A stretch of 64,000 bases of DNA from Takakia lepidozioides (GCA_030704615.1 CM060734.1:53212042-53276041), one strand, 5' to 3'; shown: positions 12,262 to 25,036, counted from the first letter of the stretch. Numbers and translations are program-made. Notes: generated by a model not told the origin, from the sequence alone.

Positions 12262-15200
12262 CTATTTCCAAAGCTTAACACACCTATCATGGCTAGCAGA
12301 AGCAACCATGCCAGTTGCAGACGACTGGGCAAGTGCGGCAATTAGCCCATCATGTGCAGGCACTGTCATGCTCTTGTTCTCCACCATATTCCACAGTTCC
12401 AGAGACTGCACAACATCCAACCCAAAAACAGACTCATTGTACATAATGCTTGGATCTACTGTAGTCCTTACTAGAGACCCAGCAAACCTTACCCGGTGAA
12501 TGTATAAGGTGTGGAAAGGCAACAGAGGCTGATGCATGGGACATCACAAGAGCGGCAAACAAGGGCAGAGGCACAGGTTATACCTGATAACAGCCAATGA
12601 CCAAAAGGGAGGGATAATTAGGATGGAAAACGCAGGAGTGGAACTTGTTGCCATTGCAGCTGAGCTCATGAACACACTCTCCCTCACTCCCTGTGCCCAA
12701 GGCCCACACCCTGACAGAGTCTTCGCTGACAGATGCAACAAAGTCCCCAGAAGCATCCCAGCACACAGAGTGGACAGGCTTAGTGTGTCTCTGCAGGCAT
12801 ACAACCACAACAAAGAGTCAATGCCTGAGATCCTACAACCTCCAGTTTAAATTCACAAAATACTCTTCAGGACATGTTGGTGACCCCAACTGCACACCAC
12901 ACCCCACTATTTTGTACTGCCAAAGAACAGAAGAACAGAATGGGCAAACCTCCTATGCCAATAAACTTCACAGCACTGCTAGGTCTGGCATGGTCTTCAG
13001 ATTCCCAAGCAATTCCCTGTGTGAACTAACATAACAACCCTAGTGGGATTTAACACCGGACATTCTGCAGATGGATGATAGACACAGACCAAGCAATAAA
13101 GAAAACATCACATTTCAGTTGAGGAGTTGGCCAAAATTGAGCAACAATCAGGATGATTATCAACACACTTATTCCAAAAGTGAAAGGTTGAACGTATACC
13201 TGCAACGAATGAACACAAGTTTCAGACTCCACGTCAAATATAGACACCACGTTTTCAGCAGCAGCAGCAAGTAACCTTCCTTGTCGAGGCTGAAATCGCA
13301 TTTGTGTCATACCACCCTGCACCCAAAACCCAGTGAGTGATCATGTAGAGTAAACGATAACAGTGCGAGTTGGTACTTCTTGCATTTGAAAAGTCTATGC
13401 TACAAACCTTGAAAACTCGTGTGCAGATGCCCTGATTTACACTCCAATAGCGAATCTCACTGTCCCCATCACAGGAACACAAAATATCCTCGTTGATTGG
13501 GTGAAAGTCCAACGACATCACTGATGTCTGATGGCCTGTGAAAGTCCGCAAAGAATAGCTTGGCTGCACCCATGTAATATCAACCCCTTCAAAAACATCA
13601 GCACATCATTACCTGTGAAAGTCCGCAAAGAATAGATTGGCTGCACCCATGTAATATCAACCATCAGAGGTGGGGGGGAACTGAACAGCTCCTTCAAAAA
13701 CATCAGCACATCATTACCCAATGTATGACACTTAGATCTATGTAATATACCACCTCTAATGAAGAGCGGAATAATATGCAAATGGGTTGGTGATGTACTA
13801 ACGTTGTCAGCATCCCACACCCTCACAGTCTTGTCGAAGGACGACGTAGCCAACCGTGTTGAATTAGGACTGAACCTCACGTCCGTAATGAGGAGAGAGT
13901 GCTCCTCCAGCGAATTCTTGAGCTTCAATGTATCCATGTTCCACAGGACAGCCTATCACCACCACAGATGAAGGAGGGCCCAATGAGTATTACTGGAAGC
14001 TCTAGACAAAAAATCGCACCTTCATCTTATTCGAGAGAGATGCCTGATTTGAGGAAGATTAACAAGTAACAAGAAAACAAGAGCTTCCCACAAAAGCATA
14101 CCAATGCACAATTTGAGCCACCGCAAAGGTAAACTTACCTTTTTATCGTGGCCAGCACTAGCCAACAACTTGCCATCTGAAGAGAAGTGACAGCACACCA
14201 CTTTGCTGGTACTAGCACGCAAGCAGCCCACCTCATTGAAAGAGAACCCTGGCCATGCATTCCATATGCCACACTTTGTCAAATCACAAGCTACAAGACA
14301 CAAAGACAACAGTAAGCCCCAAACACACTCCTGCATTTATTAAGCTACAGCTCGCTAGGTCAGCATTGACTCAGTTAAGTTGTGACCACCTTTAGAGACA
14401 TCCATACTGTGCCCAGCTGGGCTGCGCTTGCTGCTGCCAAAAAGGGATTCCCGAGGATCCGCTTCTTCATGAGACAAAAATGACTCCACATTATCATCCA
14501 ATGAACCATCTTCACCAAATCTGTCCATATCGGCCTGGCATTCCCAAAGTCAAGAAAATTAGGCTCTTCCTCCCTCCTGAACCCTTACCCCATATTTCAT
14601 GACATCTTACGAGTCAATATGAAGTGAGCGTATCCAAAGAAGCAATAGAAAAGCAGTACAATCAGTGGAAGATTGGTCATAGAAACCCTTGGATCTACAG
14701 CACACAAATATGCCAATGGTTACCAGCTGGTTTGATGGTGATGCCAATGTGCCAGTTCCATCTGCACCATACATAAGCAGCGGTTTTGAAATGCTGCCAC
14801 TAGGTTGCAAAGCTCCAGCAATGGACATAACATCCCCCGGCGTATGAGTAGAAGGGGTAGAAGGGGCTGAATTTGGAGAAGGACCAGCTGTGTTAGCAGT
14901 TCCAGTGCTGTTTGCAGGGCCTGATGAGGATGCCGGCTGTTTTCTCTTTCTTGCACCCGGGCCCTTGTTTGCAGCAGCCTTTTGCCCAACACAAAAACAT
15001 CCATTGCATGAGGTTCTATGCCCTGTCTGCTTGAGGTTCTACCTTGTCCTCTAAAACAACTAAAAACAACCACTTCAAGCGAATGGTTATCAGTGCTGTA
15101 GCTTATGAGTCGAGCAAGACAAAGCATGCAAACCCTTAGGGTGCAACCCTTAGGATGTAGGTATGCATACCTTGCCAGTGCCTGTACTATTAGTACTAGG

Positions 15201-18200
15201 ACTAGGCTCCAAGGTACTATAGACAAGGTCATTGGTGCGGAACGAATTGGAAACATCCACAGTCACTCCTCCCAGTCGATCTTGTTGTTGCTGCTGCTGT
15301 GGTGTGGCAGGTTGCTGTTGATGCTGTTGCTGGGGATTGCCTGCCTGCTGCTGCTGCTGTTGCTGCTGCATTTGTTGAAGCTGCTTCATCTGTTTCAAAC
15401 ACAAGACAGAAGGTAGAACCACATTGGAAACAAAAGCATTAAACACTAGGTAGAAACACTTGCGATGGCATCCAAGACCACCAACTCATGCTCCACAAAA
15501 GGAAAAATACTAGAAAGGAGGATGCTTCACAAAGTAAACCTGATTTACAGCGTCTCTTCATTCTGTGGCACTACTAGCTTACCTTATCCATTGCACAATC
15601 CTGGTACCCACAACCTTAGGTGACTGGTGACCCATCCTTTCACATACACTGATTTGAACCCATGACCGCTTGCAACGCAGGCTTGTAACTAACCCTGGGC
15701 CAAGGTTATCAGGCTGTCCTTGTTCCCCGTCTCACTTTGGTTTATAATATCTCCATTGGGCCAAGGTAGTCCCTTGGGTTTCCCTTGACAGACTTCAACA
15801 ACTCTTACTTGAATTTCCCCCGATGACAGAAGAATAAGAACATCCACTAAATGCAACTCCATTCCCTCTTTTCTAACTCAAAGTTGAGAAGCAAGAGGTG
15901 AGCCAAAAGATCCCTGCTATGAGAGATGTACAGCTTCTTTGAGCAGACCCTACTCCGGAGATAGACTCCAATGGGCTTAGACTAAAAAGTTGGTGGTCAG
16001 ACCGAGTGCTTGCAAGGTCTCACATCTGTTGCCCCAAAACCACTGGGGAAAAAACAGCTTGTGGGGAAAAAAATGGACTGAACTTCAAAAGTCAGAGCCT
16101 TTAATTGCATTGCCAAAAACAGGCCTAGATTACCTTCATCATCAGCTCCGTCTGGTTCTGGTCTTGAGAGGTGCCACGAGGAAGTGGAGAAGCAGCCTGC
16201 ATAGGAGAGCCCACACCCTGTGACACATCGCTGCTGCCATTTGATTGGCCATCCTTGCCTGTCAATCCACTCCTCCCCAACAGCACTCGAAATCGCCGTG
16301 GATCCATATCAGAGAGAAGAGGAGATCCCGAAGAAGACATACTGCCCTGTGCCTGAGCCTGGATTAAGAGCTGCTGCTGCTGTTGAGGGCTCAGCAACTG
16401 AAAATTGTGGTACTGCGGCGGCGCCTGAATGAAAGATTTTTGAGTGGACGCCAACCCCGGTCGTAATTGATCAATACCCTGTACCCATTCAATTACCACA
16501 AAGCATCCCTATAGTACCCAACTCTGTACCCATGATGCTGACAAATGCTGCACATTTAATAGCACACACGATGCTCTAAGCCATGTTCCCATTCCACAAC
16601 CTCCTTCTCAAATCTCCAAGAGAAGATCCATTAGCCACAACAGTGCGCAGAAACAGTTTGTATCTGGATTGCCACCCCTTCAACACTCATGAGCACCAGA
16701 AAGCTGGCTGTTTACTCTTTAGCATCCATGTGGAAAGCCATGACGCAGAAGATTCCATAACCCCCTTCAACTTTCATGAGCACCAGAAAGCTGGCAATTA
16801 CTCTTTAGCGTCCATGTAGAAAGCACTGAAGCAGAAGATTCCATTAAGTATTACATCTGGATAGAAACTTACAGTAAGTGGCCATCCCTTCAAAGGCAAG
16901 GAATTTGCTCCTTGATTGACTCCTGCCACAAGTAGTTGCTGTCTTAGCTCCAAACACGAGCTGAAGAGTAAGAAAAGACTTCAGCCAACAACATTTTTGC
17001 ACCAGATGTTGATGAGATGACACTGACACTCCTACAGATCCCGTTGGAAAGCTTTTTGCAGGAGGGAACCTATCTAATAAAGAAAGAGCAAACCTGGGCT
17101 TAGGAGGCCAGGTTTGGAATGCCCAACCCCCGGTACACCAAACATCGCAGAATCAGGAGCTGGAGATCTTTGATTTAGAACATCATTCTTGTTATCCTGC
17201 ATCACCAAATATGAAGGTTATCAAATGCTCGTACAGCAACCAATCATCAGGAAGACCACGACCTGAGATGCCCCTCAACCACATGTACAGAGGAAAGGCC
17301 ACCTGCGAAGATGCAGACATTTGTTGAGAACGAGCCTGGACCTGTTGCAAAGCAGTTGTTGCATTGCCAGCAGTGTTGTGCAGCAAGGGCCTGCCACTCC
17401 AAAAGACTTATCATCAGCTAGTATGTCCCCAACTCAAAGCTCATCTGCGATCTGACCTCTGCTACCACCTAACCCACAAAACAACAAAGGTGGACACTTC
17501 CATAGACCCATTAAGTCATCACAACCATTGAGGCTGAAGAAACATTTATACAACATTGCAGAATTTTTAAAAAATCAATTACACCAAGACCCTAAATTTT
17601 TGCGAAGCAAGAGTGCTGATTTGAAGTGCCTAATCCCTGCGGCTATATCCTGAAGATGCTGTCAATTGCTCCCAGAGAGTGTCTAGGAGTAACAGCTGCC
17701 TTGAGTGGGTTGGTAGTCAGGATCTCCATACCTCTGCAAAACCACAAAACCCAATCTTCCACCTTCAGTCACCCAGGTTGAGAGAAGAATAGTAGGCAAC
17801 TCACTGAAATTCAGCATACAATAGTTCAAAGGCACATAGAACAGGGCAGTTGCAGTGTAAGAAATGACGCCAGCCAATTGCCATGCCAGTGGTTCCCCAC
17901 CAGTGGAGATTATTGAGCAACTAGACCAACACAATCTAAGCACAATGATGTGTAAACTAGACTTAAGCAAACTCTGGCCTAGCTGCCCCATCACTGCGGT
18001 GCACCCAATACCTTCATTGACGCTTCATCAAGAGCATCTCTTTGATGGGGATGCTTCAGCCGCTCTTCGTAAATCTTGGTTGCCATAGCATTTGCTGTGT
18101 GTGGTTGCCTAAGCATAGCCTCAGCACCTAAGCCATTGGTGGAGCCGTTCAACAGATGGGAGGCTTCCCGTCGCTGTTGCTGCTGTGCATGACGTTGCTG

Positions 18201-18226
18201 AAGAATTTGAATCTGCATCTGCTGCA

Positions 18227-18284
<58 letters not shown>

Positions 18285-18993
18285 CTGTTGCTGCTGTTGT
18301 TGTTGTTGTTGTTGCTGTTGCTGCTGTTGTTGCTGCTGTTGTTGTTGCTGTTGCTGCTGTTGCTGTTGTTGTTGTTGCTGTTGTTGCTGTTGTTGTTCCC
18401 GAGCTTTCAATTGTTGCGTCTACAGAAACATCACGTCAAACGTTTCAAACATGGCACCACTACGGTCCAGACGGTTCCTTCCAGCCCAACAAATAACAAA
18501 GATTCTCAGCAACACCAAGGGTCGTGCCCAAGAACTTACCTCAATGTAGGAAGCTGCCACCTCCGAATGCTTCTCGTTGGTGCGGGCTATGAATATATCC
18601 CAGAACACCGACCACCACTCGAACAAGAAACCGCCCGGTGCATCGATAGCTGAAACACAACCCACACAACCCTCAGCTCCACTTCCCCCTAACAATTTCC
18701 TCCAAATACCATTTTTAAACTGTACACACACACTCACACACGTACCAACAGGATCAGACGACACCTTCCCTTCACTCAGGAAAGCCTTGGCTGACGCCTG
18801 CAGATTCCTCTTCACCAGGTAATCGTATATATACACATCCAGCCTGCACCCGCACACCCCACCACAACTTAAAACCACACCACTCTCACTTTCCAACCTA
18901 CCAACGTCCCTCCCTCCCTCCCTCCTACTCCAAAACATCTCCCACTTCCGCCGTTCCTTACATTTTGTCCGCCTCCCAATTGTTCTGCGCCAT
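12262..18993 (-). CDS. LUG: LEUNIG-like transcriptional co-repressor
   Basis: A Groucho/Tup1-type co-repressor recruited to DNA by adaptor proteins in plant nuclei. Minus-strand exons: 18993-18962 ([11 protein letters not shown]), 18843-18746, 18649-18540, 18419-18012, an unresolved exon near 17733-17650, 17390-17303, 17196-17094, 16922-16873, 16478-16134, 15389-15171, 14978-14724, 14534-14390, 14248-14139, 13952-13803, 13563-13408, 13316-13200, 12790-12584 and 12405-12262. Except around exon 5 all phases fit. The LUFS/LisH domain (residues ~1-80; [24 protein letters not shown]) is followed by ~60 glutamines, a Q/S-rich middle, a basic patch (GARKRKQ) and seven WD40 repeats ending HDRCVKLWK. 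Predicted length is about 930 residues, as in Arabidopsis LUG. It may be co-orthologous to LUG and LUH. Exon 5 (RYGD...) meets a stop before any donor of the right phase, so an indel there, real or technical, needs checking. Confidence 0.9.
13535..13718. repeat. Partial tandem duplication at LEUNIG exon 15 acceptor
   Basis: The stretch at 13535-13583 recurs, with small differences, at 13611-13661. The 28 bases at 13587-13614 recur at 13691-13718. The duplicated part covers the end of intron 14, its AG acceptor and the first ten or so codons of exon 15 (SYSLRTFTG, second copy IYSLRTFTG). The upstream copy therefore offers a decoy acceptor. Confidence 0.8.
18222..18404 (-). repeat. CAG/CAA trinucleotide repeat coding poly-Q
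   Basis: About 180 bp of mixed CTG and TTG on the plus strand, read as nearly 60 consecutive glutamines in exon 4 of the LEUNIG-like gene. Poly-Q after the LisH domain is normal for this family, but this run is long. The CAG/CAA mixture would damp slippage compared with a pure CAG run. Confidence 0.9.
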
Positions 18994-19582
18994 GCTGCTG
19001 GGATGCTCGCAGCTGGAGCTCCGCTCCTCGTCCCAATCGATCAGCTGGCGCGTGATGAAACCCGAAGCTTTTCAGGTCAGGTCAGGTCGGGCCTCGCAGC
19101 GAGCAAGACGACGATGCTCTGCTCGCTCCTGCACGCAGGCAGGGTTTTGCTTTGCGCCCCAATCGCCACCTATCGCCATTGCAGATAAAGCTCATCACTT
19201 TACCCTCGCCATCCTCCCCCTTCCTTCCAATAATGCAAGGCACTCGTTTCCATATATTCTCTACCATAATGCCCATACGTGTGCGTATCAGAATGTGCGC
19301 ATGCGGATTCGATCCCGGGACCAGCCCACAGGTATCGCGTGAATGGCGATTCCCATGGAAGGTACTAGGCAGGCCCGTTTCGACATCCCGGTCGTTCCGT
19401 TCCCGCGTTCTCAATGACGTTCGCATTCGCTCGGAAACTATCTGCATGACTGCCAGGTGGCAGTCGTGCACAAACCCTACACGGGCCGAGAGAGAGAGAG
19501 AGAGAGAGAGAGGCACCGAGTTTGAATGTCTCTGCGGATTTGACAAGACTTGCCAAACTATTGCTACGGTGATGGTGCACAC
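18994..19582. promoter_or_regulatory. Upstream region of the LEUNIG-like gene with a (GA)n tract
   Basis: About 590 bp between the LEUNIG start codon and hAT-1. It includes a perfect (GA)n tract at 19488-19512. GA repeats in plant 5' regions are known binding sites of BBR/BPC GAGA factors, but use here is inference. No TATA box was assigned. Confidence 0.45.
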
Positions 19583-20679
19583 CAGTGTTGTGCGGGTATA
19601 TTGATTTCAATATACCCTTGGGGTATAAGTAAGTTATTTTTGTCAAATCATTTACCCTCTGGGTATGTATAAATTGAAATCTCAAAAACTTATTTACCAT
19701 CCGGGTATGGGTAAATTAACTTTTCAGATTTCTATATAACCCCCCCGGGTATGGATATATATGCCAAAATATACCCTGAGGGTATGAATAGTTTCCGGGT
19801 ATGGATAGTTATTTCCATTAATATATAATTTAATGGTTTTAAGGAATATATGATGTTCTTCAATATGTACAAAACACAAAAAAAAAAACAATCTATGGTA
19901 AAAGAGAAAATTGATAAGATATTGCATAATATTTTGGTGTTAATTTCCAATGCAAGATGGAGGAGGTTTGAGATTTTTTTTTAAACACATCGGCTCATAG
20001 CTCAACTGGTAAGTGCACAGTGTGTGTCACTCAGGTGGTTCGGGGTTCGAACCCGCTGCCCTTCCCGTGTGTGGGATTGTACGTGTCACGGTATGTCTAG
20101 GCGTTGATCGTCCTGTAGGTCTCATGGTCCATAAATGAAAGGGGGTTAATCTTTCCCGCTCCTCAAGGGCCTGAATTGTGGGCTGTCGCTCCCATATTTC
20201 CTTAAATAAATAAAAACCCCTCAAGGACCTAAATTGTGGGCTGTCAGGTTTTCTTTTATGTATACATATATGCGAGATCTAAAGAGGTATTGTTTGGGTT
20301 ATATGACATTTAAGGAATGATATATATGTAACATTTGTTTTAGCTGTGATTGGTGCTTTCTTATAGCTCAAGGTTCCCTAACAACACAACAAAAAGTGAA
20401 AAGACCTAGCACATAAAGGCTATAAAGGCACATAAAGGCCCTTATATACCCTGATTAGATATACCCTTCATTTTAACATACCTTTCAGGAAAGTAGGGTA
20501 TATTGAAGGTCTTGATGCAGGGTAAATATAAGGATAAGGGTATATCATAAAAAATATACCCTGATATAAGGGTATACATCCGGGTACCTAAACTTGCCAC
20601 ACCAGGGTATATATATATCAATATACCCTGATATACTCGGCGGGTATATCAGGGTACTTCATATACCCGACCAACACTG
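19583..20679. mobile_element. Non-autonomous hAT element hAT-1
   Basis: The element begins CAGTGTTGTGCGGGTATATT and ends with the inverted form ATACCCGACCAACACTG. It is flanked by a perfect 8-bp duplication GTGCACAC (19575-19582 and 20680-20687), the hAT hallmark. The ends are rich in GGGTATA-type motifs in both orientations, likely transposase-binding subterminal repeats. There is no coding capacity. A tRNA-derived SINE-like unit sits inside. The same layout is found in hAT-3, so the two are copies of one family. It lies about 590 bp upstream of the LEUNIG start codon. Confidence 0.93.
19992..20216 (+). repeat. tRNA-derived SINE-like unit in hAT-1
   Basis: A pol III box A (TAGCTCAACTGG, 19998-20009) and box B (GGTTCGAACC, 20044-20053) are spaced as in a tRNA. 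An unrelated body follows, ending in a TAAATAAATAAAA tail. This is the build of a tRNA-derived SINE. The same unit is present in hAT-3 (28955-29082 continued at 40153-40264), so it entered the hAT family before the two copies separated. Its outer ends are approximate. Confidence 0.65.
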
Positions 20680-20687
20680 GTGCACAC

Positions 20688-20875
20688 CCTCATGGAGCTC
20701 TTGAGTTGCGGAGAAGCGGTGAGCAACAGTAGCAAGACCCAACATCATCTGTTTCCCAGGCAGAGGGGAAGAGAATTTTCCACTGCCAGAAACCAAAACC
20801 CAAAAAATGGCAGCAGATGAATCACACAATTATTGCATGGCTGCAGCAACAACGGGTGAAAATGAGGGTTTAGAC
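20688..20875 (+). pseudogene. Start of a possible host ORF interrupted by hAT-2 and hAT-3
   Basis: An ATG at 20807 (context AAAAAATGGC) opens a frame that reaches the hAT-2 insertion at 20876. Joined across the two hAT elements the same frame goes on at 40735 for 14 codons to a TAG at 40777. No family was recognised. It could be the first exon of a gene divergent from LEUNIG, or chance. Coding status is uncertain. Confidence 0.3.
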
Positions 20876-21273
20876 CAGTGTTGGACGGGTATATATATGG
20901 ACATATATACCCGGCCGGGTAATAGTCAGGGTATCATACTATTGAGACCCGCCACCCAAGTTTTGGTGGACCCGGCTTGAGTTAGAACTGGCGAGGGCCA
21001 TCTCGCCACTTACCCGGCCCAAGCTGGAACCGGTGGGGGGCAACCTGGCTAACTACATGGAACCCGACTGGAACCTTGAAAATCAGCCGGGTATCAACTT
21101 TTGAAGAAGACCTTGAGATGTGATTACAACCGAGCTGCATTCATGAGTAGTGATTATGCAGCCGCCTTCTGAAGATCTCTATCGTGTTAATTCTCTGAGC
21201 GCCCAAATGCGATGGCAAACCAACATTGTTGCGAGCTTAGAGTCTACAGCCTCTGGGCTCCCTCCGGGAAAGC

Positions 21274-23657
21274 ATGGATGAGCAAGCTAGTTGTGCTTTG
21301 CAAGCATATGAAATCCCTGCATCTTCCAACATTTTACCACGTGATGACACTGAGGTTGAGCAAATTGGGCATGATCTTGCTATCGTGGATGAGGTTCTCG
21401 AAGATCCGCAAATCGAACTTGCACAACAGCAGCTCCTTGTTTTACAAGCACGGGGCAAATTCTGGAAACCACACAATAGAGGCTCTATCTGTTGGTCATT
21501 CTTTGCGTTGAATGATGCAGATGAGGTGGACCATGTCAATCCTCAGATATTGCGTTGTATTGTCTGTCGATCCCAGCCTATGACTTCCAATCAGCTTGTT
21601 GGTAAGCGTAGTGTGCTCCGGAAAGGTCTTGTGAAATACAACAAGTTGCATGGTATCACTGCCATGCGCAAGCATGTTGACATTGCTCATCCGGAATTGT
21701 TTGCTACGAGGAAAGCGCATTTGGCTGCGAAGGCATCTGCGAAGCTCGAGCACAGCCGTCAAGCAAGTAAGAAACGAACTTTGCCTACAGGTTGTGCCAT
21801 TACATCATACTTTGGGTCCACAAATCCTTACAAGCAAACAGATGAGCAGCAAGTGCAATTTTGGAAGACCTTACATTTTACATTGCTAAAGGTTACAGGG
21901 CCCTCTCATCTGTTGAAAATTTGTGGCTTAGAAGATTGGTTTTGAGGCGATGTCCTCGTGTCATATTTCCTTCTCGGAGACAATTTGTGGACGAGGTTTT
22001 GCCATCAATGGTTGCTAAGATGATGGATCGTCATGTGTTGCCTTCCCTTGGAAGTTGTGTCTCTCCATCTGTCAGCTTCGATTTATGGATGAGCGGGGGT
22101 GGAGTCGACACTTTTGCCTTGGTAATCAATTTCATTAGTTCTGAGTGGGTTCATGTTCATGTTACCGTGGGTCTATTTGAAGTGTCTAACACATCAGGGG
22201 TAGCGATGGCAGTTCAGTTGAAAACCTTACTCGACAGTTTTGATTTGACCATACGTATTATTGCCTTTGTCAAGGATAAAGGAGGTAATTTGAGCACAAT
22301 GGCTGCCACTCTCAGATCTATCGTATCATGCGATGTTTTGGAATCCCTTACAGTTTTTGAGGACATATGTGGGGCATATGCTTTGCACATGTGATGTCTA
22401 AAGCATGCCAATATGCAACAAATGAGGCCAAAGTTTGTGTAGATTTCAAGGAGGTTTCAGTTTCCGATGCTCAAGCGTCACTACAAAAAACAATCACATG
22501 GACTAAGAAAAGTGGAAAGGGCAAAATTGAGTGGAACAAGGCCCGTGTGGATTCAGGGTTACGGCCTCGGAAACTGAAAACTCCTGTCAAAACCAGATTT
22601 GCATCAAAGGTGATAATGTTTGAAGAAACCATGGAGTTCAAAGAGGCCATTGTCACTTGTTATGGTCGTCAAAGTCTGGCGCTCCAGGAAAGAGTTCCTA
22701 AGCCCCAAATCTGGGCTATTGCAGAGGTTATTACAAGTTCTTTGAAATCTGTCGTGACAGCTTGTGTGGCAAACCAATCTCGAGGTCATTGGTTACTTTC
22801 TAATGCACTCAATGCGTCCATATCCATCTCAGTAGTCATGCAAAGGGAGATGTTGGAGTTTGATGAGGAGACGCAACTGCCAAATGTTCGAATTGGAGCT
22901 TCTCCTACTGAAAAGCAGGATACGGCAAGAGGTGTTATATGTTCTCAAACCTTTCCTTGCATTTCTACAGCATTTTGATGCACGCAAGGCGCATAACATG
23001 TTTGCGCTTATGTTGGATCCTCGTTTCAAGGGGCTGAAACTTGTGTCAAATTATGTGGGCCATGACGCTGCTGTACAACTTGTTCAGGACTATAACCAGA
23101 AATGTCTATTGCCTTTGCTGATGGTTTGTTTTAAGCGGCTGAACCCAGCTACATGCGAGTCTGAAGTTGTTTCATCTCCTGAAACATATGAGGACAACAA
23201 TATGTTTGGTGTGGGAGCATCAAACAAAGAAGCAAGTGCTACAGTAGTGAAGGCTGAACTTTCATTATTTTGGCGATTCATTGTTCCTGTAACTGCAACA
23301 ACCGATCCCTTGTTATGGTGGCGTGATCACGAGCAACAATTTCCCAACGTTGCATATCTTGCCAAACAAATCTTTTGCATCCCGGGGTCCCAAATTGAGA
23401 CCGAACGAGTTTTTAGTCTTGCAAATGTCCTCACAGCACTCCGTCGTTGTTGTTTGCAGGTTGAGAATCTTGACAGGCTGGTTATGGTGATCGAAAATTG
23501 GCCAGATGACCCTCGATACGACTGTAAACCTAGAGGAGATCTGAAAGATTTCATGGTTGGAGAGGCAACCCTAGCCGAGGATAACTATGATGTCATAGAA
23601 GAAGCAGGTTTTTGCGAGGATTTGAGCATTTCATATCATGGCCACATGATTAGCTAG
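21274..23657 (+). pseudogene. hAT transposase, frameshifted
   Basis: The domains follow the hAT plan. There is an N-terminal BED-type zinc finger (CIVCRSQPM ... MRKHVDIAHPE), a catalytic region with FDLWMSGG and DPRFKGLKL, and a C-terminal dimerisation domain with WWRDHEQQFPNVAYLAKQIF and ETERVFSLAN. Four overlapping frames are needed: 21274-21945, 21861-22394, 22367-22978 and 22860-23657. At least three indels, near 21870, 22380 and 22930, therefore break it. An intron does not explain the shifts, since the frames overlap closely. The product would cut and paste CAGTGTTG-ended elements if intact. Confidence 0.9.
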
Positions 23658-24486
23658 TTAGACTAGCCAATTGTACTTGGAACACCCCACATCTGCTTTT
23701 CTGGTGCGGATATGATAGAAGGAGGTATGTAGAAAGAGTTGGATTGGGCAGTTTGAAGGTGCCTAAACCAGGCTTTATGATATCATAAAGTCCACATGAA
23801 CACTACATGTTGTTGGAATGGCATAAGTACTCTCTCTTTCTCTCTTCCCTTTCTTTCTTTCTCTCTCTCTCTCTCTTTGTTTCTTCTCCCTACCCTCAAG
23901 GTCTGTGACATCAATTGAGGTTTGAAAACTAGATGCTTTTGATGTCTCTACTTGTTCGTTTCATAAATTGTTTCTATGGCTACATTTCTACCCTAGCTAT
24001 TGAGCAGGACTTTCTCATTAACATGCCAGATTATACTATTGTGCTGAGGGCACGTGGGTTTCTTCTAGTTATCTTAAACAAATGCAATTCCTGCACGACA
24101 GTTGCACTGTTCCAAGTTTGAATCTCTTGATGAATGGTTGTTTGTCGAGAGCTTGTTAGGGGAACCACATTTCTTCTTATTAATCTGCTTTCTTTTGTCC
24201 CATAAGCTCTTTGAGCTTCCTTGATGTTGTAGGTTTATTTCTTTTTCTGCTTTCTCATTTCCCGAGTCTATGGTCTCAAAGTTGCAACTTGCAGCAAATA
24301 GTCTCACAAGTACATTTTTATTTTCTATGTGGTTGGTGGAGCTTTGGCACTTGCATTGCTGTTTATTTCAACCAAGAGCTTATAGCACTGTCACAAAGTC
24401 CACATGACCAGGCCATGCTCTAATACTGAAGCTAAAGTCTTTACATGCCTATTGCCCAAATTGTGGAGTTGCTCTGTTGTTGCAGG

Positions 24487-24606
24487 CTATACGTGGAGAT
24501 GAGTGCAGCGTGGATCGGTTTTTGGCACAACATATTGCTGTTGGTTATAACTTCATGATGGTGGTCATTGGCCACAAGGCTATGGCAAACACCGTCTTAC
24601 GAGTAC
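24487..24606 (+). other. Exon-like segment inside hAT-2
   Basis: After TTGTTGCAG, a plausible acceptor, an open stretch reads IRGDECSVDRFLAQHIAVG and continues through NFMMVVIGHKAMANTVLR before a CT-rich tract. It looks like a coding exon, but I do not recognise the family. With the PPR piece downstream, hAT-2 may have picked up more than one host segment. Confidence 0.25.
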
Positions 24607-25036
24607 ATTCTCTCTCCCTCTCCCCCTCTCTCTCTCTTTCTCTCTAGCAGTTGTGACAAACATGTTATGAGTAAATTCTCTTCAGCAATTGTGGGCAAAT
24701 GGCAACATCGGCAGTCTGAAATCAGCATTGTGTTTTGATGATGATGTTAGTTCACCTTGTATCCACAAGCCCTTCACCAGATTGTCATTGGAGCTATGGC
24801 AATTTTGGGGTGAGTCTCATGTACTAGGGTGGGCTGAAACAATGCTGCTTTTAGGTGGTAGGGAGTCCAACTGCCACCCAAAGGATTTTGAGGTCCAAAG
24901 GCAAGACCAAGCCAAGTCCCTGAACCTCGTATTTTGAAGGTGAAGCCCACCTCTCTCATATGCAAGAAAGACTAAATACAGGTTTTCACATGAGGTAGGA
25001 TTGTCCCTGAAGGTAGGGCTATTTCTGATGGATATG

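Noticed and set aside
18156-18653. Plus-strand poly-Leu and poly-Ala/Val open frames
   Set aside because: They are antisense readings of the poly-Q repeat of the LEUNIG-like gene.
19998-20053. A functional tRNA gene
   Set aside because: Box A and B are present, but the acceptor and anticodon stems do not pair well and the unit is repeated inside transposons with an A-rich tail, so a SINE-like unit fits better.
23829-24648. CRISPR-like or satellite array in hAT-2
   Set aside because: These are simple CT microsatellites without spacers.
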